Source: Pleomorphochaeta sp963678575
GTDB lineage: Bacteria > Spirochaetota > Spirochaetia > Sphaerochaetales > Sphaerochaetaceae
NCBI GenBank assembly: GCA_963678575.2
Contig: CAXXHV010000002.1
Span: forward strand, 1,984,001-2,048,000
Direction: 5' to 3'
Length of the DNA: 64,000 nt
In this document: one piece after another, positions 45,131 to 53,687 of the stretch
Layout of the letters: every line of letters begins with the position of its first letter
Position numbering within the stretch: the first letter of the stretch is position 1
Program-made: the position numbers and the translations under genes
Notes under the pieces: generated by a model
Told to the model about the DNA's origin: nothing
Databases searched by the model: none
Seen by the model: the letters and a program-made list of their open reading frames with translations, nothing else

Positions 45131-45337
45131 AACAGTATCCCCATCTTCCAAAGAATTAACAAGCATAGCCATTCTAGCTTGTGCTCCTAAAATCGCATTA
45201 ACTTCTACTAAATTTATTGTTTCTGAACTATCATTAACTAATGTCATAGTAGTACTTGAATCTGTTGAAAACAAATCACAACCTGCAAAGAATAATGTAA
45301 CAATTAAAATACTGCTACATATCAAAATTTTTTTCAT
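44915..45337 (-). CDS. Small lipoprotein, tandem family member 1
   Basis: A 140-aa lipoprotein: signal MKKILICSSILIVTLFF, lipobox FAGC (Cys19), then D-L-F-S-T-D-S-S. The mature part is a single beta-rich domain with VNDSSETINLVEV near the start and DFTLHFLGSSEDTQFSISG near the end, resembling small beta-sandwich domains; function unknown. Good ribosome site (AAGGAG). Its start region and 3' end are almost identical to the next gene, while the centre differs. Confidence 0.85.
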   Translation of the reverse strand: MKKILICSSILIVTLFFAGCDLFSTDSSTTMTLVNDSSETINLVEVNAILGAQARMAMLVNSLEDGDTVVPNGKVVFKLAPKLADNSELAVGVTVVGNTNPIREYLTYSPESDFTLHFLGSSEDTQFSISGEGASLDSGI

Positions 45338-45388
45338 ATAAAGTTCTCCTTTTATAATACTGTAAATAGTTTTTTTTAAATTTAAAAT

Positions 45389-45796
45389 TTAAGTATCAGA
45401 ATCAAGCCTAGCGCCCTCTCCTGAAATTGAAAATTTTGTATCCTCTGAAGAACCAAGGAAATGTAGTGTAAAGTTTGCTTCTGCATCATAAATAACATCA
45501 GTGTTTGAACTAAGATCAGAATAAACAACAATCTCCAAATAATGATTATCAACAAGTTTTGGAGCAAGTTTAAAAACTACTTTTTCACCAGGTGCGACAG
45601 TATCCCCTTCTTCTAAAGAATTAACAGAACCTCTCTCTTGAGCTCCAATATAACTCTGAACAGTCATTGCGGTTATTGTTTCTGAGCTATCATTTACTAC
45701 AGTCATAGTAGTACTACTATCAGAAGAAAACAAATCACAACCAGCAAAGAATAATGTGACAATTAAAATACTGCTACATATCAAAATTTTTTTCAT
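45389..45796 (-). CDS. Small lipoprotein, tandem family member 2
   Basis: A 135-aa paralogue of the preceding gene, 51 bases upstream. Residues 1-25 differ from member 1 only at T-to-S in the D-L-F-S-x-D segment. The centre (ITAMTVQSYIGAQERG; DNHYLEIVVYSDLSSN) is diverged and the last 30 residues are conserved again. The upstream 20 bases with the Shine-Dalgarno are also duplicated. A truncated third copy is at 33383-33598. Confidence 0.85.
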   Translation of the reverse strand: MKKILICSSILIVTLFFAGCDLFSSDSSTTMTVVNDSSETITAMTVQSYIGAQERGSVNSLEEGDTVAPGEKVVFKLAPKLVDNHYLEIVVYSDLSSNTDVIYDAEANFTLHFLGSSEDTKFSISGEGARLDSDT

Positions 45797-46036
45797 ATAA
45801 AGTTCTCCTTTTTATAATAAAATAAAAATTATTATATCAAATATATTAAACCTTTATTTGTTATTGTAAACGATAAAAATTTGTTATAATACAATTATTT
45901 CACAAATATGTATTATTTATCTACTCGATTTACTCATTACTTTGAATTTCTTTTACAAATATATATACTTATTTTGGCTCAAATAGGCCAAAAATAATAA
46001 TTAGTAATTTTTAATTTGGTGAAAGTGAATATTTAT

Positions 46037-46245
46037 TTAGGGTTTCTTTTCCCATAAAACAACACTCACATTAAGTCCACCAAAATAAAAATTATATCAT
46101 AATTTTCTAATCTAAGAACCTTTGAATATTCAACTGTTTCAGAATTTATTCTTTTTGAAAATTTATTAGCATAAGTTTTTGTTGTTCAATATTCACTTCC
46201 ATACAAACAATTACATTGTGATAAGATAATAGTTATTTTTTTCAT
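46037..46245 (-). pseudogene. Flavodoxin-like gene relic
   Basis: From an ATG at 46245 the translation MKKITIILSQCNCLYGSEY, stop, TTKTYANKF and YSKVLRLENYDIIF follows a flavodoxin start (G-S-x-Y-G-T-T-K-x-Y-A pattern), with an internal TGA where the phosphate-loop Gly would be. A frame change then gives FYFGGLN, matching the second flavin loop. About 70 codons survive. The rest of the gap 45797-46287 shows nothing further. Confidence 0.6.
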
Positions 46246-46287
46246 TCTAACAATAAAAAAGATTTGTTGTAAAAAAGCGAAATATTT

Positions 46288-47214
46288 TTAATCTATATAT
46301 TTCTTATAATTTGGCTCAAGATGGAAAGTAATAATACTTCTATTACCAAAATATTCTTTTAAAGTCTTTTCTATTGATTCAGATATTGCATGAGCTTGAT
46401 ACAAAGATATATTCGTATCAAACATTAAATGTGCTTCAATAGCAATATTTGAGCCAATCCTTCTTGTTCTCAAATTATGGTAATTTTTTATACTTTGGTT
46501 ACTTTCAATTAATTTTGAGATATATTTTACATCTTTTTCATCAAGTGAAGATTCAAGTAACTCATTTACTGCAGGAAGCATTATCTCAAAAGCAACTTTA
46601 AAAATAAAAACACTAACTACTATTGCAGCAATTGGATCAAATATTATCCATTTATCTCCTAAAATATAAGCAACACTGATACCAATTAATGTTCCTATTG
46701 AAGATAAGGCATCTGATCTATGATGCCAGCCATTTGCTATTACTGCAGGAGAATTAATTTTTTCCCCAACTTTCTTTGTAAATCTAAATAAAAATTCTTT
46801 AGAAAGAATAGAAATCAAGGCTGCAATAATTGCAATTAATTTTGGTCTTGGTAGAATTTCATTTTTGAAGGCAATTTTATATACATTAACTACTCCACTT
46901 TGTAAAATATCAAATCCTGCTAATAATAGTGCAATTCCAATTATAAAAGTTGCAAATGTTTCATATTTTTCATGACCAAAATTATGATCTTTATCTGCTG
47001 GTTTTTCAGTGAATTTAAAACCGACAAGAACAACAATGTCTGTAAAAAAATCAGACAGAGAATGAATACCATCAGCTAACATAGCATTACTTTTTCCAAT
47101 AATTCCTGCTGTTATTTTTAATACAGATAATATTGAGTTTATAAAAAAACCAACTAATGTAATCTTTCTAGCTTGTTCACTTCTCTTTTTTTCTGATATT
47201 TGTTCTCTTCCCAT
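46288..47214 (-). CDS. Cation diffusion facilitator (divalent metal efflux)
   Basis: A 308-aa CDF transporter. Six helices carry the two metal-site motifs HSLSDFFTD and HHRSDALSS, and a C-terminal cytoplasmic domain (from about residue 205) includes LRTRRIGSNIAIEAHL. It exports divalent metals in exchange for protons. An in-frame ATG 57 bases upstream is open, but GGAG seven bases before 47214 decides the start. A NiCo-type riboswitch in the leader implies cobalt/nickel as inducers. Confidence 0.92.
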   Translation of the reverse strand: MGREQISEKKRSEQARKITLVGFFINSILSVLKITAGIIGKSNAMLADGIHSLSDFFTDIVVLVGFKFTEKPADKDHNFGHEKYETFATFIIGIALLLAGFDILQSGVVNVYKIAFKNEILPRPKLIAIIAALISILSKEFLFRFTKKVGEKINSPAVIANGWHHRSDALSSIGTLIGISVAYILGDKWIIFDPIAAIVVSVFIFKVAFEIMLPAVNELLESSLDEKDVKYISKLIESNQSIKNYHNLRTRRIGSNIAIEAHLMFDTNISLYQAHAISESIEKTLKEYFGNRSIITFHLEPNYKKYID

Positions 47215-47261
47215 TTTATATCTCCACAAATATTTATTAAAGTTATAATTAAAATAAAAAA

Positions 47262-47366
47262 AACACACCAATGGAACTTCCCTGTCCCACAGATGTGCTT
47301 ATATCTCCCTCTGTTGTTACTCATGTTGTAACCCGACTATAAGAATAAATATAGTCTGTCAGTAAT
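47262..47366 (-). promoter_or_regulatory. NiCo (czcD-motif) riboswitch with terminator
   Basis: The leader of the CDF gene contains, in order on the minus strand, ACTGACAG, a stem ACTATA/TATAGT, CGGG, a small GTTAC/GTAAC stem, CAACAGA, a loop, and TCTGTGGGACAG. The TCTGTGGGACAG and CAACAG cores and their arrangement match the NiCo riboswitch. Downstream, CACATC (47302-47297) can pair with GGTGTG (47269-47264) followed by eight T, giving a terminator that competes with the ACAGA/TCTGT stem. Metal binding would therefore turn the gene on. Confidence 0.8.
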
Positions 47367-47516
47367 ATTTTTTATAATAATTTATCTAAAATATAATTTA
47401 TGGAAGTTATATTTGTCAAGGCTAATATAAAATTCAAAATAATTAGAAACAAAAAAACTTTATCATATTGTTTTATTTTTCATTTATTGATTTAATAAAA
47501 TAAAAAGGCTCAAATT

Positions 47517-48134
47517 ATGAATAATTTAAAAATTAGATTTGTAAAAGAAAGTGATGTAAAAAGCATTTTTTCAATATATAAACCTTATATTGAAAATACT
47601 ACTATTACTTTTGAATGTATTACCCCATCTTTAATTGACTTTAAAAAAAGAATTGAAAAAGTTTCCTCGTTTTATCCATACATAGTTTGTGAAATAGAAA
47701 ATAAAATCATTGGTTATGCCTATGCAAGCAGAGTAAGAGAAAGAGAAGCCTATCAATGGGATGCTGAATTATCTATCTATATCGATAAAGAATATTTGCA
47801 TTTTGGAATTGGAAAAATTCTTTACAAAGCTTTAATTGATTTATTAAAAGAACAAAATATTTATAACGTTTATGGAGTTATTACTCAACCAAATTTAGTA
47901 AGTGAAAAACTACATGAAAGCTTAGGTTTTACAAAAATAGGAGTCTTCCACAATACTGGTAATAAATTTAATAAATGGCTTGATGTTGTCTGGTATGAGA
48001 AATCTCTATCGGAATTTTCCCCGATTCCAAAAGTATTAAAATCAATTAAAGAAGTTGAAAATACAGCTATTATTAATATATTTGACAAATATATTAATGA
48101 ATTAAATAACCTAAAGTTGAATATAATTAAATAA
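47517..48134 (+). CDS. GNAT acetyltransferase, phosphinothricin-acetyltransferase-like
   Basis: A 205-aa MnaT/Pat-type GNAT. IRFVKESDVKSIFSIYKPYIENTTITFE is the subfamily start in short form, AYASRVREREAYQWDAELSIYI the central sheet, and FGIGKILYKAL the acetyl-CoA loop. Members acetylate methionine sulfoximine, phosphinothricin or related amines. About 30 residues longer at the C-terminus than usual, possibly a small extra helix. Confidence 0.82.
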   Translation: MNNLKIRFVKESDVKSIFSIYKPYIENTTITFECITPSLIDFKKRIEKVSSFYPYIVCEIENKIIGYAYASRVREREAYQWDAELSIYIDKEYLHFGIGKILYKALIDLLKEQNIYNVYGVITQPNLVSEKLHESLGFTKIGVFHNTGNKFNKWLDVVWYEKSLSEFSPIPKVLKSIKEVENTAIINIFDKYINELNNLKLNIIK

Positions 48135-48227
48135 AAATTTCAAATATTTGTATTTTGTAAGATAGATTGATATGTTTGCCTAGCGTGTTTCTTTATGTTA
48201 AAATTAAATAAAAATTTAAAGGAAATA

Positions 48228-48833
48228 ATGATAATAGAAACACGAAACAAAATACTTGGAGTAAATGGGAGTCCTAGAAAAAAAGGAAACTCTGATATTT
48301 TATTAAATTATTTTATGGATTCTGTGATACAAAATAATGTTGAAGAAAAAATAATAAATCTTCGAGATTATAAATATTCAGGCTGTATTGGTTGTGAGAA
48401 ATGCAGAAAAGATAAAATCTGTACAGGTTTAAAAGATGATTTTAATCAATTGTATCCTGAGATAATATCAAGCAAGGGCTTAGTATTAGTATGTCCAACA
48501 CATAATTATAATATTACAGCTTGGATGAAAGCCTTCATTGATAGATTGTATTGTTTTTATAATTTTGAAAATCCAAGACCTGGAAAATGGTCAAGTAGTT
48601 TAGCAAATCAAAACAGAAAAGCTGTCATAATTGCAATTTGTGAACAAGAAAATGAAGCTGATATGGGATATACTGTTGAAGCTATGAGTAAACCACTTCA
48701 AGCTCTGGGCTATGAAATCTGGGATGTTATTAAAGTATTAAATAGTTTTGATAGAGGAAAAGTAAAAGAAAATAAAGCTTTAATAACTAAAATAAAAGCT
48801 ACTGCTGATAGTTTTTCAAAACTAATTAAGTAA
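48228..48833 (+). CDS. Iron-sulfur flavoprotein / NADPH-dependent FMN reductase-like protein
   Basis: A 201-aa flavodoxin-fold protein with FMN loop GVNGSPRKKGNSD and a Cys cluster C-x2-C-x2-C-x5-C (SGCIGCEKCRKDKICTG) typical of ISF-type proteins that carry a 4Fe-4S centre. CPTHNYNITAWMKAFIDR is the second flavin loop. These act as electron carriers or quinone/oxygen reductases in anaerobes. AAAGGA precedes the ATG at 48228; an upstream ATG lacks such a site. Confidence 0.82.
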   Translation: MIIETRNKILGVNGSPRKKGNSDILLNYFMDSVIQNNVEEKIINLRDYKYSGCIGCEKCRKDKICTGLKDDFNQLYPEIISSKGLVLVCPTHNYNITAWMKAFIDRLYCFYNFENPRPGKWSSSLANQNRKAVIIAICEQENEADMGYTVEAMSKPLQALGYEIWDVIKVLNSFDRGKVKENKALITKIKATADSFSKLIK

Positions 48834-48869
48834 TTCATATTTAATTATTACTTGAAAGACAAAAATATA

Positions 48870-49415
48870 TTAGTTTTTTGTTTTGTTCCAAGCTTCTCTT
48901 TGTAAACAAGTAATATGTTCTGTACGAAAATCATCCATCAAAGGCCAATATATATTTTCATTTGTGTGACTATAAATAAATCCACATTTCTCTTGAACTC
49001 TTTTTGAATTATTATTGCCTTCAAAATAACCACACCATACTTTATTTAAATTTAATTCTTCGAAACTATATCTAATTAATTCTCTTACTGCTTCAGGTAT
49101 TAATCCTTGGCCCCAATATGATTCTCCAATCCAGTACCCAATTTCAGCTTCATCATCATTGATATCTATATTACTTTCTTTACCTCTCATTAAGCCAATA
49201 CTTCCCACAGCTTTATTATTGCTCTTTAATACTACAGCAAAGGTATCTTCTTTTGATAAAACATTTTTTATTATATCTAAACTATTTTCTAAGCTTGTAT
49301 GAATTGGCCAACCTGCAATTGGACCTATCTTTGGATTTCTTGCTTCTTGATATAAATCTTTAGCATCTCTTTCTTTCCAAGGTCTAAGTAATAATCTCTC
49401 TGTTTCTAAATTCAT
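48870..49415 (-). CDS. GNAT acetyltransferase, RimJ/RimL type
   Basis: A 181-aa protein with LETERLLLRPWKERDA at the start, EIGYWIGESYWGQGLIPEAVREL in the acetyl-CoA region and NNNSKRVQEKCGF, all standard for the RimJ/RimL (Acetyltransf_3) subfamily. It acetylates an amino group of a protein or small molecule, not predictable from sequence. Confidence 0.85.
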   Translation of the reverse strand: MNLETERLLLRPWKERDAKDLYQEARNPKIGPIAGWPIHTSLENSLDIIKNVLSKEDTFAVVLKSNNKAVGSIGLMRGKESNIDINDDEAEIGYWIGESYWGQGLIPEAVRELIRYSFEELNLNKVWCGYFEGNNNSKRVQEKCGFIYSHTNENIYWPLMDDFRTEHITCLQREAWNKTKN

Positions 49416-49546
49416 ATCCTATTCCTTTTATCAATATATGATTTTATCAATTATTATTATACTTTTCAACAAAAATAACTTTATAAGATTGATTCAAAAA
49501 TAAATACTTTTAGCCTTATTTATATTCAAGATATTACTTAGGGTTT

Positions 49547-49780
49547 TTGACTTTAATTATTTCTCTTATTCAAAAGGATTCTTTTCAATTTAATCCAGCT
49601 ATCATTATCTTAACTATATTTGTGATAATAACTGAGATAAAAGCTATAAGTTCATCAGAACATATTTACTATTTTTGCTTTAATGCTTTTTGTTCATATC
49701 TAGCCTATCAAGAAATAGTGTTAGCTGTAGTTTTATTCTTTCTAGTCTCTTATAAATCTTCATTTTTAAATAGACATTAA
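49547..49780 (+). other. Hydrophobic 77-codon ORF, doubtful
   Basis: The only sizeable frame in 49416-49791. It begins with TTG, has no convincing ribosome site and encodes two or three hydrophobic stretches (AIIILTIFVIITEI; IVLAVVLFFLVSY). It might be the tail of a decayed membrane protein such as an AzlD-like subunit, or chance. The rest of the gap is featureless AT-rich DNA. Confidence 0.25.
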
Positions 49781-49791
49781 AAAAAGAAAAA

Positions 49792-50325
49792 TTAAACTCT
49801 TAATAGACCTCTAAAGCCTCGAGAACTATAATAAGATTCTGCCCCATTATGGTATACAAAAACACTTTCATATCTATAATCACAAAAAAGGGCACCACCT
49901 AAATTTCTAATTTTCTCTGGGGTTTTAATCCAACTGGAAGTTTTTAGATCAAATGGTCCAACTTTTTGCAATTGTCTATATTGTTCTTCATCTAAAACTT
50001 CAATGCCAATTTCTGCTGCCATTTCCATTACATTACTTTCTGGCTTATTTTGTTTTCTAGAATCTAAAGCTGCTCTATCATAACAAAGGCCTCGCCTTTC
50101 TTTAGGAGTCTCTTTTGAACAATCAAAAAATAAAAACTCATTTGTTTCACTATCAAAGGATATTACATCAGGCTCTCCACCTGTAACTTCCATTTTAGAT
50201 AAGGGTATTAATTTATCTGGATTCTTTAATAAGTTGTTCTCAACATCTTTCCAATTAATATCTGCATGTCGATTCATGTTACTCTCAAATCTTTCTTTTA
50301 AAACACTAATCGTTTCATGTTCCAT
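49792..50325 (-). CDS. DUF4256 family protein
   Basis: A 177-aa protein of the DUF4256 family: LKERFESNMNRH at the start, SKMEVTGGEPDVI, FFDCSKETPKERRGLCYDR and YHNGAESYYSSRGFRG at the end. Function unknown. It is 12 bases upstream of, and on the same strand as, the DUF1801-like gene's coding side, likely one transcript. Confidence 0.8.
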   Translation of the reverse strand: MEHETISVLKERFESNMNRHADINWKDVENNLLKNPDKLIPLSKMEVTGGEPDVISFDSETNEFLFFDCSKETPKERRGLCYDRAALDSRKQNKPESNVMEMAAEIGIEVLDEEQYRQLQKVGPFDLKTSSWIKTPEKIRNLGGALFCDYRYESVFVYHNGAESYYSSRGFRGLLRV

Positions 50326-50337
50326 AATTTAATCTCC

Positions 50338-50697
50338 TTATTTGCTATCCTTTGATAAATTCTCTTTAACTCGAAATTCAACAATTTTCTTAATTAAATC
50401 ATAAGGTAAAGGTTCATCAATAGGAAATTGTATAGCGCCTTTACTTGTTTTATATTCTTTTAATTCTTCACTGAAAAACTTTATTGCTGAAGGAGTTGGA
50501 TAAAAACCAATATGGTTTTTATATGCTGCAAAATGTACTAAATTACCATTTAAATAAAAGGTCGGCATTTGATAACTAATTTTTTCTTCTGCACCAGGTG
50601 CATTTTCATTTATAATAGCTCTTAGCTTTATTAGTTTATTTCGTAAATCAATTGGGAAATTTAAAATATATTGATCAATTGTAATAATTTTATTCAT
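50338..50697 (-). CDS. DUF1801 / YdhG-like small protein
   Basis: A 119-aa protein of the DUF1801 fold (frataxin-like in some reports): PGAEEKISYQMPTFYLNG, HIGFYPTPSAI and SKGAIQFPIDEPLP are its recurring segments. Known relatives have been suggested as intracellular iron chaperones, but evidence is thin. It precedes the DUF4256 gene by 12 bases. Confidence 0.8.
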   Translation of the reverse strand: MNKIITIDQYILNFPIDLRNKLIKLRAIINENAPGAEEKISYQMPTFYLNGNLVHFAAYKNHIGFYPTPSAIKFFSEELKEYKTSKGAIQFPIDEPLPYDLIKKIVEFRVKENLSKDSK

Positions 50698-50757
50698 AAT
50701 ATCTTCTATCCTTAAATATAGCTTACAACAGTATTTAAGAATTTAAAAATATTCTTT

Positions 50758-51243
50758 TTATTTTAAATCTAATTTCATATAAATCAAAGAATCTAGAGGA
50801 TTATTATTATAGCTTGGTATTTCATTAAAACCATAGTTCTTATAAAGTTTAATTGCACTAGTTAAAAAAGGGAAAGTATCTAAAAGCATGGAAGAATATC
50901 CAATTAATTTTGCATCTTCAATTATCTTCTTTACTAATAAATCACCTATATGTTTTCCTCTAAATTTTGATCTAACATAAAGCCTTTTCATTTCACAAGA
51001 ACTATCATCTATTTTTCTAAGGCCAATGCACCCCGCTAATTCATCATCATAATATGCTAAAAATAATCTTCCATAAGGGAGACCATATTTTTTATCTATA
51101 TGTTTTAATTCTTCATCATAATTTTGAAGATCAAGATATTTCTTAAAGGAATTATCTTCTTCTATTAGCATATTAGTATATTCGGTAAATAATATTTCAA
51201 TTTCTTTCGGGAAATCATATGCATTTATAAATTTAATACTCAT
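50758..51243 (-). CDS. GNAT-family acetyltransferase
   Basis: A 161-aa compact GNAT. CEMKRLYVRSKFRGKHIGDLLVKK is the strand-4/acetyl-CoA loop and LYKNYGFNEI the terminal segment. It shares the strand with the DUF1801-like gene 60 bases downstream. Substrate unknown. Confidence 0.85.
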   Translation of the reverse strand: MSIKFINAYDFPKEIEILFTEYTNMLIEEDNSFKKYLDLQNYDEELKHIDKKYGLPYGRLFLAYYDDELAGCIGLRKIDDSSCEMKRLYVRSKFRGKHIGDLLVKKIIEDAKLIGYSSMLLDTFPFLTSAIKLYKNYGFNEIPSYNNNPLDSLIYMKLDLK

Positions 51244-51358
51244 AAATTATCCTTATCTAGTTTTGATTAATTAATACAAAGTCTATATTAATTTCAAACG
51301 ATATAATTTTAATATAATAAAATATGTCCAAATTGCAAAAATATTATCAATAATTTAA

Positions 51359-52072
51359 TTAAAGAATTTTCTTTAAATACCTTTTCATTAAAATATAAAT
51401 CCATATTAAGGAAAGAATGAAAGCTACAAAAATATATATAAGATTTTTTGCACAAAACGCTTTCCCTATCCAAAAAGAAGGAAATGGAGATAATATATAA
51501 GCTACTTTACTTTCAATAAAAAATGGAACCATAATAAAAACTAAAGCAATAGATGTTAACTTAGTTATTGCCATTCCTTCTAATTTATTGGTAGAAAGCG
51601 TAACAATTAATAAAGAACTAATTAGACCTTGCAAAGCTCCAACTATTGAAAAAAATATTATTTCATAAATAGATAAATCAGTTAATTTAAAAAAAGGAAG
51701 TAATACCACATTAATACCTAATGCAATTATTGTAGGAATGCCAATTCTTGATATTAAATATCCTTTTCTCGTAAGTGGAGTAATAAATAAATACTTAGAA
51801 ATATTTTCATCTGTTTCTTCTAATATAACCATTGAAGAAACAAAGCAAAATAAAATAGGAGTCAATAAAGTAAAAAACAAATCAAATATTCCATAATATG
51901 GAGATAAAAATATTGATAAAGAACTTAATTCAATTACTTTTAAATCAATAATTGGAATTATAAATTTGAAGAAACTTCCAGCTAATAATGGGGCTAAACA
52001 AGATACTAACAACATTTTATCTTTTTTAATAAAATATAACATCTTTGAAAAACTAATACTTATGGAACTCAT
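51359..52072 (-). CDS. ABC-2-type permease subunit (second)
   Basis: A 237-aa polytopic membrane protein, six predicted helices, with the ABC-2 hallmark of a cytosolic coupling segment after helix 2 (DENISKYLFITPLTRKGYL). It overlaps the other permease gene by four bases and completes an ATPase-permease-permease exporter. Resembles fluoroquinolone-type exporters, but substrate is not shown. Confidence 0.8.
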   Translation of the reverse strand: MSSISISFSKMLYFIKKDKMLLVSCLAPLLAGSFFKFIIPIIDLKVIELSSLSIFLSPYYGIFDLFFTLLTPILFCFVSSMVILEETDENISKYLFITPLTRKGYLISRIGIPTIIALGINVVLLPFFKLTDLSIYEIIFFSIVGALQGLISSLLIVTLSTNKLEGMAITKLTSIALVFIMVPFFIESKVAYILSPFPSFWIGKAFCAKNLIYIFVAFILSLIWIYILMKRYLKKIL

Positions 52073-52752
52073 AATTTAATACCTCCAGCATTTTCCCACA
52101 TTTTTATTACACATTTATTTGAAATAAATAACAAAATTGAAATAGTAAAAATAAGAATTAATAAATTAATTAAAGTGAGTGGTTTTTTAGAAATTAAATC
52201 AATACAAATATTAATTGGATAATATTTTAAGAATTCTGGTGAAATCTTAAATAAATGCAAGACACCTGGTACAAATGCTAGGATTTCAAATGGAGTAGTC
52301 CAAAGAATAAATTGATTAACACTTGATATCTTTGTAGCTACAATAATTCCTAAAAGCGTAAATATTGAACTACAAATAGCTGTTCCTATTAACACAATAA
52401 ATAAATTATTTTTATTAATAAATAAAGTAAGAATTGTAGCAACAATAACTGAAATAAAACATAAGGACAAAATTTTTGAAATAATATATTCAACTGATCT
52501 TATGGGAGATATTGCAAGTGAATATGGTATTTTTTGGCTTTTCTCTAATAAAATAATTGCTCCCATAAAAAAAAGGCCCATTGCTGCAGGATCAGAAAAG
52601 ATTAAAATAACTAAAGCTTTTTCCTGCAATTTAACTGGTATTGCAAATAATATTATTAAGTAAAATATACTTAAAACCCCATACAAAAAATAAAACCCAT
52701 ATTTCATTTGAAATTTTATATCCCAAATTATTAAATTAAATAATCTCTTCAT
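52069..52752 (-). CDS. ABC-2-type permease subunit (first)
   Basis: A 227-aa polytopic membrane protein, six helices; the helix 2-3 region SQKIPYSLAISPIRSVEYIISK is the typical coupling segment. Four-base overlaps on both sides (with ATPase and second permease) show strict co-expression. Confidence 0.8.
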   Translation of the reverse strand: MKRLFNLIIWDIKFQMKYGFYFLYGVLSIFYLIILFAIPVKLQEKALVILIFSDPAAMGLFFMGAIILLEKSQKIPYSLAISPIRSVEYIISKILSLCFISVIVATILTLFINKNNLFIVLIGTAICSSIFTLLGIIVATKISSVNQFILWTTPFEILAFVPGVLHLFKISPEFLKYYPINICIDLISKKPLTLINLLILIFTISILLFISNKCVIKMWENAGGIKL

Positions 52753-53594
52753 ACTAAGGTCTTCCCTGTGATACTAATAAAAATATCATTTAAAGTTGGT
52801 TCACTACTATGTATTGATTGTAATCGATTTTCTGCTATAAGTTTTTTTAGTTTTTCATCACTTGATAAATTATTAAGATAACAACTTGCAGTTTTTTCTT
52901 CTTTATCAATCCAAGAATAAAAAACTTGGGCAGCTCCCTTTGACATTATTAGATTATGAGGACTATCTAAAGCTCTTATTTCTCCATTCACTATAAAAGC
53001 TACTCTATCACATAATTCAGTTGCATCTTGCATGTTATGAGTTGTCAACAATATTGTTTTTCCCTTAGCCTTTTCAGCTAAAATCATATCTTTCATCATC
53101 CTACTATTTGTTGGATCTAAACCATTAGTAGGTTCATCAAGATAAAGTAAAGATGGATCATGTAATAAAGCTTTAATAAAATTTAATCTAGCTTTCATTC
53201 CCTTTGAATAATCAGAGACACGCTTATCAGCATCATTTTCTAATCCTACTTCTTTTAATAATTCATCAATTGGAGGCTTAGATTTACTATAAAGGGATGA
53301 AAAAAATTCTAAATTTTCTCTAGCTGTAAGTTTTTCATACATTGTGGAAAATTCAAAATCAACACCAATATCTTCATAAAAATTTTTTTTACGATTTTTA
53401 CATTCAATATCATTAACTTTTACAGAACCTTTATATGTTAAAAGCATTCCAATCAATATTTTTTGCAAAGTACTCTTTCCAGCACCTGAAGGTCCTAAAA
53501 AACCAAATATTTCACCTTTCTTAACAGAAAAACTCATATTTTCTATAAAAGGTTTTTTAGTATAACTAAAAAATAAATTCTCAACATTAATCAT
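52749..53594 (-). CDS. ABC exporter ATPase (drug-export type)
   Basis: A 281-aa ATPase: Walker A GPSGAGKSTLQ, Q loop VDFEFS (the Gln position has changed, so no classical Q is visible), signature VSDYSKGMKARLNF, Walker B LLYLDEPTNGLDP, H loop TTHNM. The signature Y-S-K-G-M-K and DEPTNGLDPTN mark exporters. The start is ATG 53594 with AGAGGA six bases before. A TetR operator lies at 53617-53645. Confidence 0.88.
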   Translation of the reverse strand: MINVENLFFSYTKKPFIENMSFSVKKGEIFGFLGPSGAGKSTLQKILIGMLLTYKGSVKVNDIECKNRKKNFYEDIGVDFEFSTMYEKLTARENLEFFSSLYSKSKPPIDELLKEVGLENDADKRVSDYSKGMKARLNFIKALLHDPSLLYLDEPTNGLDPTNSRMMKDMILAEKAKGKTILLTTHNMQDATELCDRVAFIVNGEIRALDSPHNLIMSKGAAQVFYSWIDKEEKTASCYLNNLSSDEKLKKLIAENRLQSIHSSEPTLNDIFISITGKTLV

Positions 53595-53616
53595 TTTTAT
53601 TCCTCTTAAAAAACTA

Positions 53617-53645
53617 TTTGACATTATTTATATGTATAGTCAAAA
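53617..53645. promoter_or_regulatory. TetR operator upstream of the ABC-2 exporter genes
   Basis: Half-sites TTTGACAT (53617-53624) and TAGTCAAAA (53637-53645) are separated by 12 bases, the same arrangement as at 54293-54322 before the TetR gene. It lies between the TetR stop and the exporter start, so the exporter has its own regulated promoter. Confidence 0.6.
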
Positions 53646-53687
53646 AAAACTAAAAAAATATTAAACAAACTCATATTTTAAAATATT

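Noticed and set aside
47215..47271. 19-residue N-terminal extension of the CDF transporter
   Set aside because: It would overlap the riboswitch terminator region and lacks a ribosome site; GGAG before 47214 decides the start.
49547..49780. Confident small membrane protein
   Set aside because: TTG start, no ribosome site, and hydrophobic composition that AT-rich DNA gives by chance.
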